From NCBI GenBank assembly GCA_913009205.1, contig CAJVYC010000012.1, positions 20,813 to 84,812 of the forward strand: a stretch of 64,000 bases of DNA, given 5' to 3'. Positions 21,349-30,390 of this stretch are shown here, piece by piece (positions within the stretch are counted from its first letter, which is position 1; each line of letters begins with the position of its first letter). The position numbers were made by a program, and so were the translations under genes. The DNA is from an uncultured Fluviicola sp. Its GTDB lineage: Bacteria > Bacteroidota > Bacteroidia > Flavobacteriales_D > Crocinitomicaceae. The notes under the pieces were generated by a model. The model did not search any database. It saw only the letters and a program-made list of their open reading frames with translations, and was not told where the DNA came from.

Positions 21349-21376
21349 AGCTTGGGTGGGAGTCCAAGCTTTTTTT
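21349..21376 (+). terminator. Rho-independent terminator
   Basis: Perfect stem AGCTTGG / CCAAGCT with an 8-base loop and seven T residues, 115 bases downstream of the secreted-protein gene. The 115-base gap before it could be a 3' untranslated region; I see no gene in it. Confidence 0.9.
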
Positions 21377-21432
21377 ATGCCCTGAACTTTAATTTTCCGT
21401 TAGTCAATCCAAATCTAATGTTTGTTCTTTGA

Positions 21433-22617
21433 CTATTTTGAATTCAAATGATGCCCTATCTTAGAGCCCATACTGAAACACGCTTGAAGTAAATAGCCTC
21501 CAGTTGGAGCATTCCAATCGCTCATCTCACCGATACAGAAATTATTAGGAAGCTTACTCAATTCGTAATTTTCGTTTAATTCCGTCAATACAATTCCTCC
21601 TGTAGTTGAAATAGCTTCATCCAAAGATGCGGCAGCAGTTAATGTTACTGGCAATGCTTTCACTTTTTTCGCTACTGAATTGATGTCCATAAATTCTTCA
21701 CGAGTTGTGTTTAGTTTTAATAGATCAAGCTTTGAAGGGCCGAGCTTTACATATTTTCTAAGAATATCAGTTGTTTTTGGAACTCTAGCTTTGTACATTT
21801 TTTCCAATAAGACTTCCATTGTCAATGTTGGCTTTAAGTCAATCAGAACCGTTGCTTCACCTTTTTTTTCAAGAAGTTCTTGAATTTGAGGACTTAAGGC
21901 ATAAATAGCATTTCCTTCGAGGCCAAATTCAGTGATTACGGCTTCACCTTTTTGTTCATTGCCAAAACACGACATTGAGATATTCTTCAATGGTTTTCCA
22001 GCGTTACGTCCAAGGAACCCTTTTGTCCAATCCACTTTGTATGCACAATTGGCAGGGGTGAATGGAAGCATTTCAATATTTTTCTCTTCGAACAGATTGC
22101 TCCAAGAACCATCTGAACCAGTCACTTTCCAACTTCCTCCTCCCAATGCGAAGATCGTGTAATCAGATTTTACATTTGTAGAATCATTGAAGACCAATGC
22201 ATCTTTATTCCAGCCCGTCCATGTATGTTCTGTTTTGATCTTAGTACCATTTGCATCTAACTTTTTAAGGATAGCATTCAAGACCTCGATTGGTTTGATT
22301 CCTTCTTCTGGATAAACTCTGTGGCTGCTTCCTTCAAATGTTGGAATTCCCAATTCTTCCAACCAAGTTCTCAAATCTTCATTTGAAAATTCAGTCAATG
22401 CTTCTTTCAGAAATTCAATAGGAGTGAAGCGCTCAATCATTTCCTCAATTGATTCAGAGTGGGTTATATTAAAACCTCCGTCTCCAGCGACAAGAAATTT
22501 CCGGCCAACGGATTTGTTCTTTTCATAGAGAGTAACATCGAATTTACTAGAATCCAAAAAGGCCGCTGTCATTAATGCTGATGGGCCACCGCCAACAATT
22601 GAGATTGATTTTTTCAT
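21433..22617 (-). CDS. FAD-dependent flavoprotein, HI0933 / PP4765-like family
   Basis: A 394-residue oxidoreductase of the HI0933/BaiN flavoprotein superfamily. The N-terminus has the FAD-binding motif SIVGGGPSALMTAAFL (5-20), then YEKNKSVGRKFLVAGDGG and FNITHSE, the family signature. The C-terminal part returns to the FAD domain with AISTTGGIVLTEL and NFCIGEMSDWNAPTGGYLL. Substrate unknown for this subgroup. It lies 27 bases upstream of (5' to) no coupled gene and has its own -7 box; downstream on the minus strand is an intergenic region. Confidence 0.9.
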   Translation of the reverse strand: MKKSISIVGGGPSALMTAAFLDSSKFDVTLYEKNKSVGRKFLVAGDGGFNITHSESIEEMIERFTPIEFLKEALTEFSNEDLRTWLEELGIPTFEGSSHRVYPEEGIKPIEVLNAILKKLDANGTKIKTEHTWTGWNKDALVFNDSTNVKSDYTIFALGGGSWKVTGSDGSWSNLFEEKNIEMLPFTPANCAYKVDWTKGFLGRNAGKPLKNISMSCFGNEQKGEAVITEFGLEGNAIYALSPQIQELLEKKGEATVLIDLKPTLTMEVLLEKMYKARVPKTTDILRKYVKLGPSKLDLLKLNTTREEFMDINSVAKKVKALPVTLTAAASLDEAISTTGGIVLTELNENYELSKLPNNFCIGEMSDWNAPTGGYLLQACFSMGSKIGHHLNSK

Positions 22618-22622
22618 TGCAT

Positions 22623-22630
22623 CAAAGATA
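22623..22630 (-). promoter_or_regulatory. -7 box of the flavoprotein gene
   Basis: Minus-strand TATCTTTG matches TAnnTTTG and ends five bases before the ATG at 22617; no -33 TTG. It lies inside the 27-base gap after the preceding gene. Confidence 0.4.
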
Positions 22631-22644
22631 GGATTCTTTCGCGC

Positions 22645-23304
22645 TTAGTTGCAGCCGTCTTGGGAAATAACCGAGATCAAAAATGCAGATCGTTGATCTT
22701 TTTCATACGCACGAACTTTTACCCTCTCATCCGTCACTTGAATCAAGTGCATCGGAATGTTATTTTGTTCCAAATACTTCTTTAAAAATTTCACGCGAGC
22801 CTTTGTGTGGTCTTTTTTTTCAATTGAACTTCCCATGTAATAAAGATCCAAACATAGAGTAGGGTATTGCTCGAAAAGAAGCTTCAAGTAATTGATATTG
22901 AACCCCTCAATTTCTGAAGTTTTATTTTTCCCGAAGTAGATGGCTGCATTTTCCTCGGCACTTGCTGTAATGTTCTTTACCAATTGAACATCAAATGTGT
23001 AATTCGAACCAACGACACTATCCGTGGGTTGATAAATTATGATGTCCGTTTCTGATTGATATTTATAATCAAAAGTGAGGATGTACGCGCTGTCGTAATT
23101 GAAAGTGGTATTTATTATGAACTGCCCTTGCGAATCACTAATAACAGACAAGGTTGAATCTGTATTCTCCCATAATGTCACGGAAAGTCCTTTCAGGAGT
23201 TCATTTTTATCGTTTTTGAGTGTTCCGTTTAACGCAACTTCCTTGGTTTGAGCAAAAGTAGTCAAATGAAGAATTAAGAAGCTAAAGATTAGAATTTGTT
23301 TCAT
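22645..23304 (-). CDS. Secreted protein: carboxypeptidase-regulatory-like domain plus OmpA-like region
   Basis: A 219-residue exported protein with signal peptide MKQILIFSFLILHLTTFAQ. Residues 22-105 form a CarboxypepD_reg-like fold (LNGTLKNDKNELLKGLSVTL, SDSQGQFIINTTF). Residues about 118-205 have an OmpA-C-like pattern: IYFGKNKTSEI, YLKLLFEQYPTLCLDLYYMG, KARVKFLKKYLEQNNI and VTDERVKVRAY, although the peptidoglycan-contacting aspartate and arginine are not both clear. A periplasmic or outer-membrane-associated role is plausible. Transcribed after the EEP nuclease gene with a 21-base gap. Confidence 0.6.
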   Translation of the reverse strand: MKQILIFSFLILHLTTFAQTKEVALNGTLKNDKNELLKGLSVTLWENTDSTLSVISDSQGQFIINTTFNYDSAYILTFDYKYQSETDIIIYQPTDSVVGSNYTFDVQLVKNITASAEENAAIYFGKNKTSEIEGFNINYLKLLFEQYPTLCLDLYYMGSSIEKKDHTKARVKFLKKYLEQNNIPMHLIQVTDERVKVRAYEKDQRSAFLISVISQDGCN

Positions 23305-23325
23305 CTTTAATGAAATAGCGATTTT

Positions 23326-24282
23326 CTAGAACTCTACTGAAATAGAAACAGGGAAATGGTCTGAATAACCTTCCAAATAATTTCCTCCTCCAAATGTTCT
23401 GAAAGGAACAGTATTACCTTTGTATTCAGACAATAAAAACTTAGGACTGTGAATTTTTCCTGATTTTGAAATAACGTTTACACCTTTCTTTTTGTGGAAG
23501 TTTTTTGAAACCATGATGTGATCTAAAATTCCCCAATCGCCTCTGTAGTTATAAGATCCGCCAAATTGCCCTGATTCTGCTGTGATCATAGGACAAAGTG
23601 TTTTTGTAATTAATTTTGGAGCGTTATTCTCTGGATAATCATTTAAGTCGCCCATAAATACAATTTGGACGTTTTTATCGGCGGCCAATAAAGAATCAAT
23701 GAATTTTTTTCCAGCAGTTGCCGCTATAAGTCTTTTTGAGTCACTTGCATCTTGCCCTCCTCGACGGCTGGGCCAGTGGTTTACCATTGCGTAAATGACT
23801 TCTTTCTTTCTTGAAAATTTAGCCCAAACGATATCTCTACTTGGCGAGGAGCCTTCTGGCATTTGAAAGCGAACGACACCATCTTCCAATAAAGTAAGTT
23901 CTGTACTATCATAAATAATTGCGTTGTCAATCCCACGCTTGTCAAGGCTTTCCGTGTGAACAACGCCATGTGTTCCTTTTAGCGCTCCACCGTTTACAAT
24001 ATCCACAACGACTTGCTTGTTTTCAATTTCGCAAACTCCTATGATCAAAGGAGAGGTGAATTCTCCAAAAACTTTATTGATGTGTTGAATTTTAGTATTG
24101 TATTTTTCAGAGTTCCAATTGTTCTTTCCATCGGGAAGAAATTCCGCATCATTTTTATCCTTAGTATCAAGCGTATCGAACAAATTATCGACATTGTAAA
24201 AAGCAATTGTATGCTCCTCCGATTGCGAAAATGTTGAAAATGTTACGGTTAGAAAGGCGAGTAAGGTAAGCTGTTTTAGCAT
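23326..24282 (-). CDS. Secreted endonuclease/exonuclease/phosphatase family protein
   Basis: A 318-residue protein with signal peptide MLKQLTLLAFLTVTFSTFSQ. The EEP fold is clear: AFYNVDNLFDT near the start, the metal-binding glutamate in GVCEIENKQVV, AMVNHWPSRRGG, GDLNDYPENN and the terminal SDHFPVSISVEF with the catalytic Asp-His. It is likely an exported nuclease or phosphodiesterase used to obtain phosphate or nucleotides; the substrate is not deducible. It follows wbqC by six bases on the minus strand, so it may be the end of the parA-dapB-lepB run. Confidence 0.92.
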   Translation of the reverse strand: MLKQLTLLAFLTVTFSTFSQSEEHTIAFYNVDNLFDTLDTKDKNDAEFLPDGKNNWNSEKYNTKIQHINKVFGEFTSPLIIGVCEIENKQVVVDIVNGGALKGTHGVVHTESLDKRGIDNAIIYDSTELTLLEDGVVRFQMPEGSSPSRDIVWAKFSRKKEVIYAMVNHWPSRRGGQDASDSKRLIAATAGKKFIDSLLAADKNVQIVFMGDLNDYPENNAPKLITKTLCPMITAESGQFGGSYNYRGDWGILDHIMVSKNFHKKKGVNVISKSGKIHSPKFLLSEYKGNTVPFRTFGGGNYLEGYSDHFPVSISVEF

Positions 24283-24287
24283 TTTAA

Positions 24288-24902
24288 TTAGGCTTTAATT
24301 GAGTCTTTAATCAAATTTCGTGCAAGAGGTCCCTCACACATTACTGCATCTAAAATAGAAAGATTCATCGTGAAACTTTCATCCGATGGAAATACTTGGA
24401 TGTAAGGCCCAGGAAGGAGGTCTTGGTTTAAATTTTTATCGGTTAATAGTGATCGTGGGTCGTTCTCGATCACAGGTTGAAACGAATTGGTTAGAATTAA
24501 TTCTGTTGAGATGTCCAACCAGTCTAAGATGCGCTGTGAAATATTCATATTGAATTTCAGGAAATTCGTTTCTTCTGAAAATAATATTTCATGAACTTCA
24601 ATGCTGTAATAATCAAAAAATGCTGCACTTTGATAAGCGCTCATTATCGATCTCCAATGTCGTTTCTGCCAATTTTCATCCACAGATAGAAGAACTTCAT
24701 CCGTCGGTGTTTTAGAGCCAGAGTGCTTTTTCGTCGGAATGGATAAGGTTAAAATTCCATCTGCACCTAGAATGTCACAACGGTTTCGATACGATTGTTT
24801 CGGGAAATGTTCCTTCGCTTCTATGTATACTTTTTCGTGCTTCGCTACTTCTTTGAAATAAGCAATGCTTCCGAAATAAGTGGTAGGAAGAACCGGTATC
24901 AT
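24288..24902 (-). CDS. wbqC: WbqC family protein
   Basis: About 204 residues. Family motifs include the start [50 protein letters not shown], the conserved [20 protein letters not shown] and LDWLDI. WbqC-like proteins occur in glycan-biosynthesis clusters and their reaction is not firmly established. The open frame continues upstream, but the ATG at 24902 forms an ATGA overlap with the lepB stop and starts exactly at the conserved N-terminus, so I use it. In Flavobacteriia this gene usually follows lepB, as here. Confidence 0.88.
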   Translation of the reverse strand: MIPVLPTTYFGSIAYFKEVAKHEKVYIEAKEHFPKQSYRNRCDILGADGILTLSIPTKKHSGSKTPTDEVLLSVDENWQKRHWRSIMSAYQSAAFFDYYSIEVHEILFSEETNFLKFNMNISQRILDWLDISTELILTNSFQPVIENDPRSLLTDKNLNQDLLPGPYIQVFPSDESFTMNLSILDAVMCEGPLARNLIKDSIKA

Positions 24903-26791
24903 TTTATCACGGTAAACATTCTGTCCCAACGGAATCCGCCATTTGGATCACTTGAAAGCCAAACCATTGATGCTTTACCAACGATATGATCTTCAGGAAC
25001 AAATCCCCACATTCTAGAATCAGCCGAGTTAAATCGATTGTCTCCCATCATCCAGTAATAGTTCATTCCGAACGTATAAGTCGTTGCTTTTTTTCCATCA
25101 ATAATAAACGATCCATCTGGTTTTTCAACCAAAGTATGTCCTTCGTAAGAAGTAATAATTCTTCTGAAGTAAGGAATATTGTCTTTGGATAATTTAACGG
25201 TTTGTCCTTTGTACGGAATTTGAAATTCTTGGAAATCGGTTACTGTATTTCGGATATTCGGATCATTTGGGAAGGCTCCCAAATTGTCTATTGAAATATT
25301 TTCCGAAGGTAATTTACGTTGAAGCGTAAATTTAATATCAGGATTTTCTTTTTTAAGCTTAGCCAACGTAGCTTTATTTACATGAACACCAATTTTCTCG
25401 CCTCTACGAGGGCCAGATTGTATTACGCTGTATTGTGTAAAAACATCAAAATCAAATTTGGAGAGCATTTCTTCGTCTGACTTTATATTAAATTTATACA
25501 TTGAATCGGCTAGGTAAAGCAAATTTTGCTGATCCGCGATTTTCGCTTTTTTCCCATTAACAAATAATTGTGAATTTTCCAATCGCAATTTCTGTCCTGG
25601 AATGCCCATGCATCGTTTAATGTAATTCTCTCTTTTATCAACTGGACGATAAATCAGTCCATAATGCTTGGTGTATGGCTCATCAACTGAAGTTTGTTTA
25701 TGAATAAGTCCTGATCTAAGTAAAGTTCTGGCTGATTCTTTCCACTTATTAATATTATTAATATATGCAGCATATATTTTTTCGTTCACTCGTAAAGAGA
25801 TGAGCTTCTCTAAATCATCATCTGAAATATCTTTGAATTCAGCTTTAATACCGTTTTCAATATACTCCATTTCTGCAGGGCTTAATTGAGTTTGCGGGTT
25901 AGAATGTTCCCATAAAAACTGAGCTTCATCATTTAGAAGTTGATAGTAGTTATGTCCCATTAAACCGTCAGGCATCCTTGGATCATAGACTGCCGTATCT
26001 CCGGCTGGATAGTTAAAAACAACAACATCATATTGTTCAACCTTACCAAAACCTGGCAGTCGGACATAATTCGAAGTTTCAATTCCGAGGTATGATTTGA
26101 CATCAACAAATGGAACCGTATTGTGTACCAAAGGATAAGAGAATGGTGTAACTGGAACTTTAGGTCCATACGCCAATTTGTTCACGAATAGGAAATCACC
26201 AACTAAAAGCGTTTTCTCCATCGAACCAGTTGGAATTTTAAATGGTTCGAAAACATAAGTTCTGATAATCAATGCAGCTATAAGGGCAAACCAAATTGAA
26301 TCTCCCCATTCCTTGACTTTTGTCTTTTTACCAGGCTTTGCTCTTGTTACAGCAGCAAATCCCAAGGCAATTGCGTGTCCAAGTATTGGCAATGAAAGAA
26401 AAAGAGCTAAATGATCTCCCCATTCTCTATCACTAACTTCTTTGCTGTTTGCCCAATTTGTTTCAGGTAGCATTTTGTCTCCAGACGTTGCAATTTTATA
26501 CATTATTACATACGGAAAGAAAATACCTTGAAGCGTATCTAACAGAGAGAAATAACCGAACCTACGGATGTATGAAACATTCGCGACTGACCACATTGCA
26601 ATATGGACACCAGGAAAAATCAAGAGCAATGACCACCAAGGTTTTTGAGATCCTAATTTAAAGGCTATGAAATAATTATAACCTGGAACTAAGGCCTCCC
26701 AAGCTTTTCTGTCTGCTTGTTCAAAACTCTTCCACCACATTGCTAAATACGGGTGAAGTAATAACAACAGGTAAAAATAAAATATGTTCAT
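24899..26791 (-). CDS. lepB: Signal peptidase I with large insertions
   Basis: Removes signal peptides from exported proteins at the inner membrane. The 630-residue chain starts with several membrane segments (about 3-20, 50-72, 80-102, 128-148) followed by the transmembrane helix and catalytic serine in [12 protein letters not shown] (Ser190). The general-base lysine is Lys392 in [13 protein letters not shown]. Box E is at about 590, [19 protein letters not shown]. The distance from Ser to Lys is about 200 residues, against about 55 in E. coli, because of an inserted mostly hydrophilic region. Long versions are known in Flavobacteriia. Follows dapB by five bases and overlaps wbqC. Confidence 0.95.
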   Translation of the reverse strand: MNIFYFYLLLLLHPYLAMWWKSFEQADRKAWEALVPGYNYFIAFKLGSQKPWWSLLLIFPGVHIAMWSVANVSYIRRFGYFSLLDTLQGIFFPYVIMYKIATSGDKMLPETNWANSKEVSDREWGDHLALFLSLPILGHAIALGFAAVTRAKPGKKTKVKEWGDSIWFALIAALIIRTYVFEPFKIPTGSMEKTLLVGDFLFVNKLAYGPKVPVTPFSYPLVHNTVPFVDVKSYLGIETSNYVRLPGFGKVEQYDVVVFNYPAGDTAVYDPRMPDGLMGHNYYQLLNDEAQFLWEHSNPQTQLSPAEMEYIENGIKAEFKDISDDDLEKLISLRVNEKIYAAYINNINKWKESARTLLRSGLIHKQTSVDEPYTKHYGLIYRPVDKRENYIKRCMGIPGQKLRLENSQLFVNGKKAKIADQQNLLYLADSMYKFNIKSDEEMLSKFDFDVFTQYSVIQSGPRRGEKIGVHVNKATLAKLKKENPDIKFTLQRKLPSENISIDNLGAFPNDPNIRNTVTDFQEFQIPYKGQTVKLSKDNIPYFRRIITSYEGHTLVEKPDGSFIIDGKKATTYTFGMNYYWMMGDNRFNSADSRMWGFVPEDHIVGKASMVWLSSDPNGGFRWDRMFTVIK

Positions 26792-26796
26792 CTTTC

Positions 26797-27516
26797 TTAT
26801 TTAATAACATCTTGCATGGTGAAAACGCCCTGTTTCCCCATTAACCATTCTGCTGCGATCACAGATCCAAGTGCAAAACCTGATCTATTATGCGCTGTAT
26901 GCTTAATCTCTATACTATCGATATCTGAATTGTATCCAATTATATGTGTACCAGGAACACCATCTTTTCTATGCGAAGTAACAGCGATCTGGCCTACTGA
27001 AGTCGTAGGAGTTTCATTCTCTTGATGGATCCAAGCTTTTAAATTGTCATTTGAAAGCATCATGTCATTTGCCAAAGTGATTGCTGTACCACTTGGTGCG
27101 TCAAATTTTTGTAAATGGTGAAACTCGTCTATAGAAGCTATATATTCATCGTGAGGCGCCATCAATTTTGCCAGTCTTCGGTTGATATCAAAAAAGATGT
27201 TCACACCGACACTAAAGTTTGAAGCGTAGAGTAGTGCACCGTTTCTTTTTGTTACAAATTCTTTTACTTTGGGAAGTTGTTCGTTCCATGCTGTCGTTCC
27301 TACGACAACAGGAGTATTGTTGGTTACGCAATGTTCAATATGCTTTACGGCCATGTTTGGAGCTGTAAATTCAATAGCAATATCAATCTTCTCAAAGTCC
27401 AGATCTTCAACTGGAGTAAGGCTTGTACTCGTAGCGACAATTTTATGTCCGCGAGAAATAGCGATTTCTTCAATCACTTTTCCCATCTTACCATATCCAA
27501 TTAATGCTATGTTCAT
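26797..27516 (-). CDS. dapB: 4-hydroxy-tetrahydrodipicolinate reductase
   Basis: Second step of the diaminopimelate branch after dapA, using NAD(P)H. A 239-residue enzyme with nucleotide-binding [15 protein letters not shown] (3-17), [21 protein letters not shown], and the active-site signature [20 protein letters not shown] containing the catalytic His-His and lysine. The terminal [20 protein letters not shown] is typical. Length is near the shorter Bacteroidota type. A full promoter lies just upstream, so the dapB-lepB-wbqC group can be transcribed separately from parAB. Confidence 0.97.
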   Translation of the reverse strand: MNIALIGYGKMGKVIEEIAISRGHKIVATSTSLTPVEDLDFEKIDIAIEFTAPNMAVKHIEHCVTNNTPVVVGTTAWNEQLPKVKEFVTKRNGALLYASNFSVGVNIFFDINRRLAKLMAPHDEYIASIDEFHHLQKFDAPSGTAITLANDMMLSNDNLKAWIHQENETPTTSVGQIAVTSHRKDGVPGTHIIGYNSDIDSIEIKHTAHNRSGFALGSVIAAEWLMGKQGVFTMQDVIK

Positions 27517-27532
27517 TCTTTAACTATTGAGG

Positions 27533-27562
27533 CAAAAATAAGCTTTTAGCCATACCGTGCAA
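27533..27562 (-). promoter_or_regulatory. Promoter of dapB-lepB-wbqC
   Basis: On the minus strand, TTG (27562-27560), a 19-base spacer and TATTTTTG (27540-27533) form a complete Bacteroidota -33/-7 promoter, 16 bases upstream of the dapB ATG. Confidence 0.65.
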
Positions 27563-27567
27563 TTGAT

Positions 27568-28116
27568 TTAACGAAAATTAAAACTCATTTTAAGCCCAGC
27601 AGTTCTATAATTTAAAAATGTTGGCTCCAATTTCATGGATAGATCTTCAGATATATCGAAAGAGACGAAATGAGCTTCAACCCCGGCATCGATAATTTGA
27701 ATGAAGTATACAACTGCAACTCCTAGTATAGAAAGGTCCCTCCAATCCAAGTGCTGTTTGTACAAACTTAGGATTCCAGCATCTGTAAATTGGGCGTAAT
27801 TTGGACTGGTAATATTATCTTGTCGAAGTGTGTATTCTTCCTTATAGTTTTTTTGTTCGATCTGATTGTAAATCAAGAAGTAAGTCGATGCGCCTAAAGC
27901 TCCATAAATTAATGGAACTTTCCAAAAGGCTTTCTTTTTCCCTTTTGGCATTGCTATGTGATTGTAGATTTGACCTGCTCCAGGAGCAACTACAGAAAGA
28001 ATTACAGCCTTTTTTACGGAGTGTAAAGTGTCTTGTACAACTGCCGTAGTATCGTCCTTAGAGGCAAAACTTGTAGAAGTGAATAGGATAAATAGAAGAA
28101 GGACTAACCCTTTCAT
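27568..28116 (-). CDS. DUF5683 family membrane-associated protein
   Basis: A 182-residue protein with signal peptide MKGLVLLLFILFTSTSFASK. The DUF5683 core is VKKAVILSVVAPGAGQIYNH (about 34-53), followed by KKKAFWKVPLIYGALGASTY, a second hydrophobic segment, and an amphipathic WRDLSILGVAVVYFIQIIDA stretch. It ends in strand-like residues. Family function unknown; it is nearly always found between parB and dapB in Bacteroidota, as here. Its ATG shares one base with the parB stop. Confidence 0.88.
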   Translation of the reverse strand: MKGLVLLLFILFTSTSFASKDDTTAVVQDTLHSVKKAVILSVVAPGAGQIYNHIAMPKGKKKAFWKVPLIYGALGASTYFLIYNQIEQKNYKEEYTLRQDNITSPNYAQFTDAGILSLYKQHLDWRDLSILGVAVVYFIQIIDAGVEAHFVSFDISEDLSMKLEPTFLNYRTAGLKMSFNFR

Positions 28117-29024
28117 TACTTGTTTAATAAGTCAATAATGCGGCTTAAGTCGACATCGGAATTAAAATTCACAACAATCTTACCATTACCATTTGGTGAC
28201 TTTTTAATTTCCACTTTTGTTGAAAGACGATCACCAAGATGTTCCTTGAACGTAAATTCAGTTTTCGTTATTTCAAGTTTTGCTTTTTTTGGCAATTGTT
28301 CTTGCTCTTCCGGAGTTCCTGAAATTTTTTCTCCTCTTAAGATTGCTTCAATATCACGAACAGAAAGTTTTTCATTTACAACCCTATTGAACAATTCAAC
28401 TTGCGTTTCTCCATCCCCAGCGGAAACGAGAGCTCTAGCATGGCCCATTGTTATCTTTCTTTCTCTAACTCCTGCTTGAATATCGGGGGGTAATTTGAGT
28501 AATCTTAAATGATTCGTGATACTCGAACGACTTTTAGATATTTTCTGACTTAATTGATCTTGTGTTAATTCAACTTCTTCAATAAGACGTTGGTAAGAAA
28601 GTGCAACTTCGATCGGGTTTAAATCTTCACGTTGAATATTCTCTACCAAAGCCATTTCAAGCATAGCTTGATCGTTGGCAATTCTTATGTAAGCAGGAAC
28701 TTCAGTTAACTTCGCCAATTGCGCTGCACGGAAACGACGTTCACCAGAAATTAATTGGTACTTGTCACGTCCCAGTTTACGAACGGTTATCGGCTGAATA
28801 ATTCCGTGAATTTTAATTGATGTACTTAATTCTTGAAGTGCCTCTTTTTCAAAATTTGACCTCGGGTTAAATGGGTTGGCTTCAATACTTGAAATGGAAA
28901 TCGTGGAAATCGATCCTACAATTCCGTCTCCAGATGAAGTGCTTGTGATGTCAGTTTCTGAGTTTTCTAGAAGTGCACTTAGTCCTTTTCCTAAAGCAGA
29001 TCTTTTCTTCGTATTAGAGCTCAT
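28116..29024 (-). CDS. parB: Chromosome partition protein ParB
   Basis: CTP-dependent DNA clamp that binds parS and works with ParA in chromosome segregation. The 302-residue chain has the N-terminal SALGKGLSALLE ParA-stimulating motif, the CTP/DNA-binding domain with NPFNPRSNFEKEALQELSTS (about 51-70) and the GERRFRAAQLAKLTEVPAYI motif, an HTH section (LTQDQLSQKISKSRSSITNH) and a C-terminal dimerisation region. Overlaps parA by 11 bases. I found no parS-like sequence in this window. Confidence 0.96.
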   Translation of the reverse strand: MSSNTKKRSALGKGLSALLENSETDITSTSSGDGIVGSISTISISSIEANPFNPRSNFEKEALQELSTSIKIHGIIQPITVRKLGRDKYQLISGERRFRAAQLAKLTEVPAYIRIANDQAMLEMALVENIQREDLNPIEVALSYQRLIEEVELTQDQLSQKISKSRSSITNHLRLLKLPPDIQAGVRERKITMGHARALVSAGDGETQVELFNRVVNEKLSVRDIEAILRGEKISGTPEEQEQLPKKAKLEITKTEFTFKEHLGDRLSTKVEIKKSPNGNGKIVVNFNSDVDLSRIIDLLNK

Positions 29025-29826
29025 CGCTAATCTTTATTTTTTTGTCTTCGTTCGAAATTTTTGTCAAATCATTTCTCTGTAGAATCTCTCTCGCAAAATT
29101 CAAATAGTTTACAGAGCCTTTGCTTGCTGCATCATGCATTATTATCGTTTCACCATAACTAGGTGCTTCTCCCAATTTTGTATTTCTATGAATTACCGTA
29201 TCAAATACAATTTCCTGGAAATGCATTTTCACTTCTTCAACAACTTGATTTGCTAAACGCAGGCGCGTATCATACATTGTCAAAAGAATCCCTTCGATTT
29301 CCAGATCAGGATTAAGTCTTCCTTGCACAATCTTAATAGTGTTCAAAAGTTTCCCAAGTCCTTCCAATGCAAAGTATTCACATTGAACTGGAATCATAAC
29401 GGAATCCGCAGCAGTTAAAGAATTCACAGTAATCAAACCTAGAGAAGGGGAGCAGTCAATAATAATAAAATCATATTGATCTTTAATCTTTTCAAGGGCG
29501 AACTTAAGCATGTACTCGCGGTTCGGAAGATTGATCATTTCCAACTCCGCACCTACCAAATCAATATGAGATGGAAGAATATCCAAATTTGGATTATCCG
29601 TTTTTACAATTAAATCAGAAGGATCGACATCGTTGATTAAGCAATCATAAATAGTCTTGTTCTTATTCGGGTCTAGTCCGACACCAGAAGTCGCATTCGC
29701 CTGAGGATCTGCATCAACTATCAATGTTTTGTATTCTAATACGCCTAAACATCCGCTTAAGTTGATTGCAGTAGTTGTTTTTCCAACACCACCTTTTTGG
29801 TTCGCAATTGCAATTATTTTACCCAT
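29014..29826 (-). CDS. parA: Chromosome partition ATPase ParA (Soj family)
   Basis: Deviant Walker ATPase of the Soj/ParA group. The 270-residue protein has the P-loop KGGVGKTTTAINLSGCLG (about 10-27), DADPQANATSGVGL and Walker B-like IIIDCSPSLGLITVNSLTAA. VMIPVQCEYFALEGLGKLLN and YDTRLRLANQVVEEVK are typical of chromosomal Soj. First gene of a minus-strand run parA-parB-DUF5683. An inverted repeat lies about 70 bases upstream of the ATG. Confidence 0.97.
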   Translation of the reverse strand: MGKIIAIANQKGGVGKTTTAINLSGCLGVLEYKTLIVDADPQANATSGVGLDPNKNKTIYDCLINDVDPSDLIVKTDNPNLDILPSHIDLVGAELEMINLPNREYMLKFALEKIKDQYDFIIIDCSPSLGLITVNSLTAADSVMIPVQCEYFALEGLGKLLNTIKIVQGRLNPDLEIEGILLTMYDTRLRLANQVVEEVKMHFQEIVFDTVIHRNTKLGEAPSYGETIIMHDAASKGSVNYLNFAREILQRNDLTKISNEDKKIKISDEL

Positions 29827-29894
29827 TTAATGAAAAAATTGAATTATAAAGATAAGTTAAATGCGCATTGAATGGTCGGAAAGTAATCACTAGT

Positions 29895-29917
29895 TATCAA
29901 CGAAAATCGTGTTGATA
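29895..29917. repeat. Inverted repeat upstream of parA
   Basis: TATCAAC and GTTGATA form a perfect seven-base inverted repeat with a nine-base centre, in the 133-base gap between parA and the PUR-type gene. It may be an operator for either; it does not resemble the parS consensus. Confidence 0.4.
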
Positions 29918-29959
29918 CAATATTAATAAAATGGAAGGAAATAGAATTAGTTATAGATC

Positions 29960-30268
29960 TTAAAACGAAACTCGTGAAACAACTTCTAATTCAGTTTTTT
30001 CTGCGACTTCATACTCGCTAGAAGATGTTAACTCTTGAATTTTGTTCAAGGCATCTTTTAAGCCGTCTTCGAACTTTTTAAAATCCTCCTTGTACAAGAA
30101 TATTTTGTGCTTTTGATATGATTCTCTGCCATCAACGAACGTTTTTTTACTTTCCGTTAAGGTTAAATTAAGGTCATTCCCTTTTGTTGACTTCACATCA
30201 AAGAAATAAGTTCTTTTGCCCGCTCTAACTATCTTTGAATAAATTTGATTATTCTTATCGTACTCCAT
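29960..30268 (-). CDS. PUR-alpha-like nucleic-acid-binding protein (DUF3276)
   Basis: A 102-residue protein with the DUF3276/PUR pattern: IYSKIVRAGKRTYFFDVKST (about 9-28), NDLNLTLTESKKTF, and HKIFLYKEDFKKFEDGLKDA (about 54-73). These small Bacteroidota and spirochaete proteins form a Whirly-like fold and bind single-stranded nucleic acid. The C-terminal tail is acidic. Monocistronic, with 133 bases to parA and 122 bases from the ABC gene. Confidence 0.9.
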   Translation of the reverse strand: MEYDKNNQIYSKIVRAGKRTYFFDVKSTKGNDLNLTLTESKKTFVDGRESYQKHKIFLYKEDFKKFEDGLKDALNKIQELTSSSEYEVAEKTELEVVSRVSF

Positions 30269-30390
30269 AATCGTGGTATTTAATTGTCAAATGACTAGAC
30301 AAACGTTGTACTTTTTTTATCATGAAACAACAGATTCCCTAATCTTTTCTGTTTAATGAAAAATACGTATGTTTCCAAAAAATCAGCAAT

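Noticed and set aside
24903..24929. Upstream start for wbqC
   Set aside because: The ATG at 24902 overlaps the lepB stop as ATGA and begins the conserved WbqC N-terminus.
28116..29960. parS site next to parAB
   Set aside because: No GTTnCACGTGnAAC-like palindrome found by eye; the inverted repeat upstream of parA does not match.
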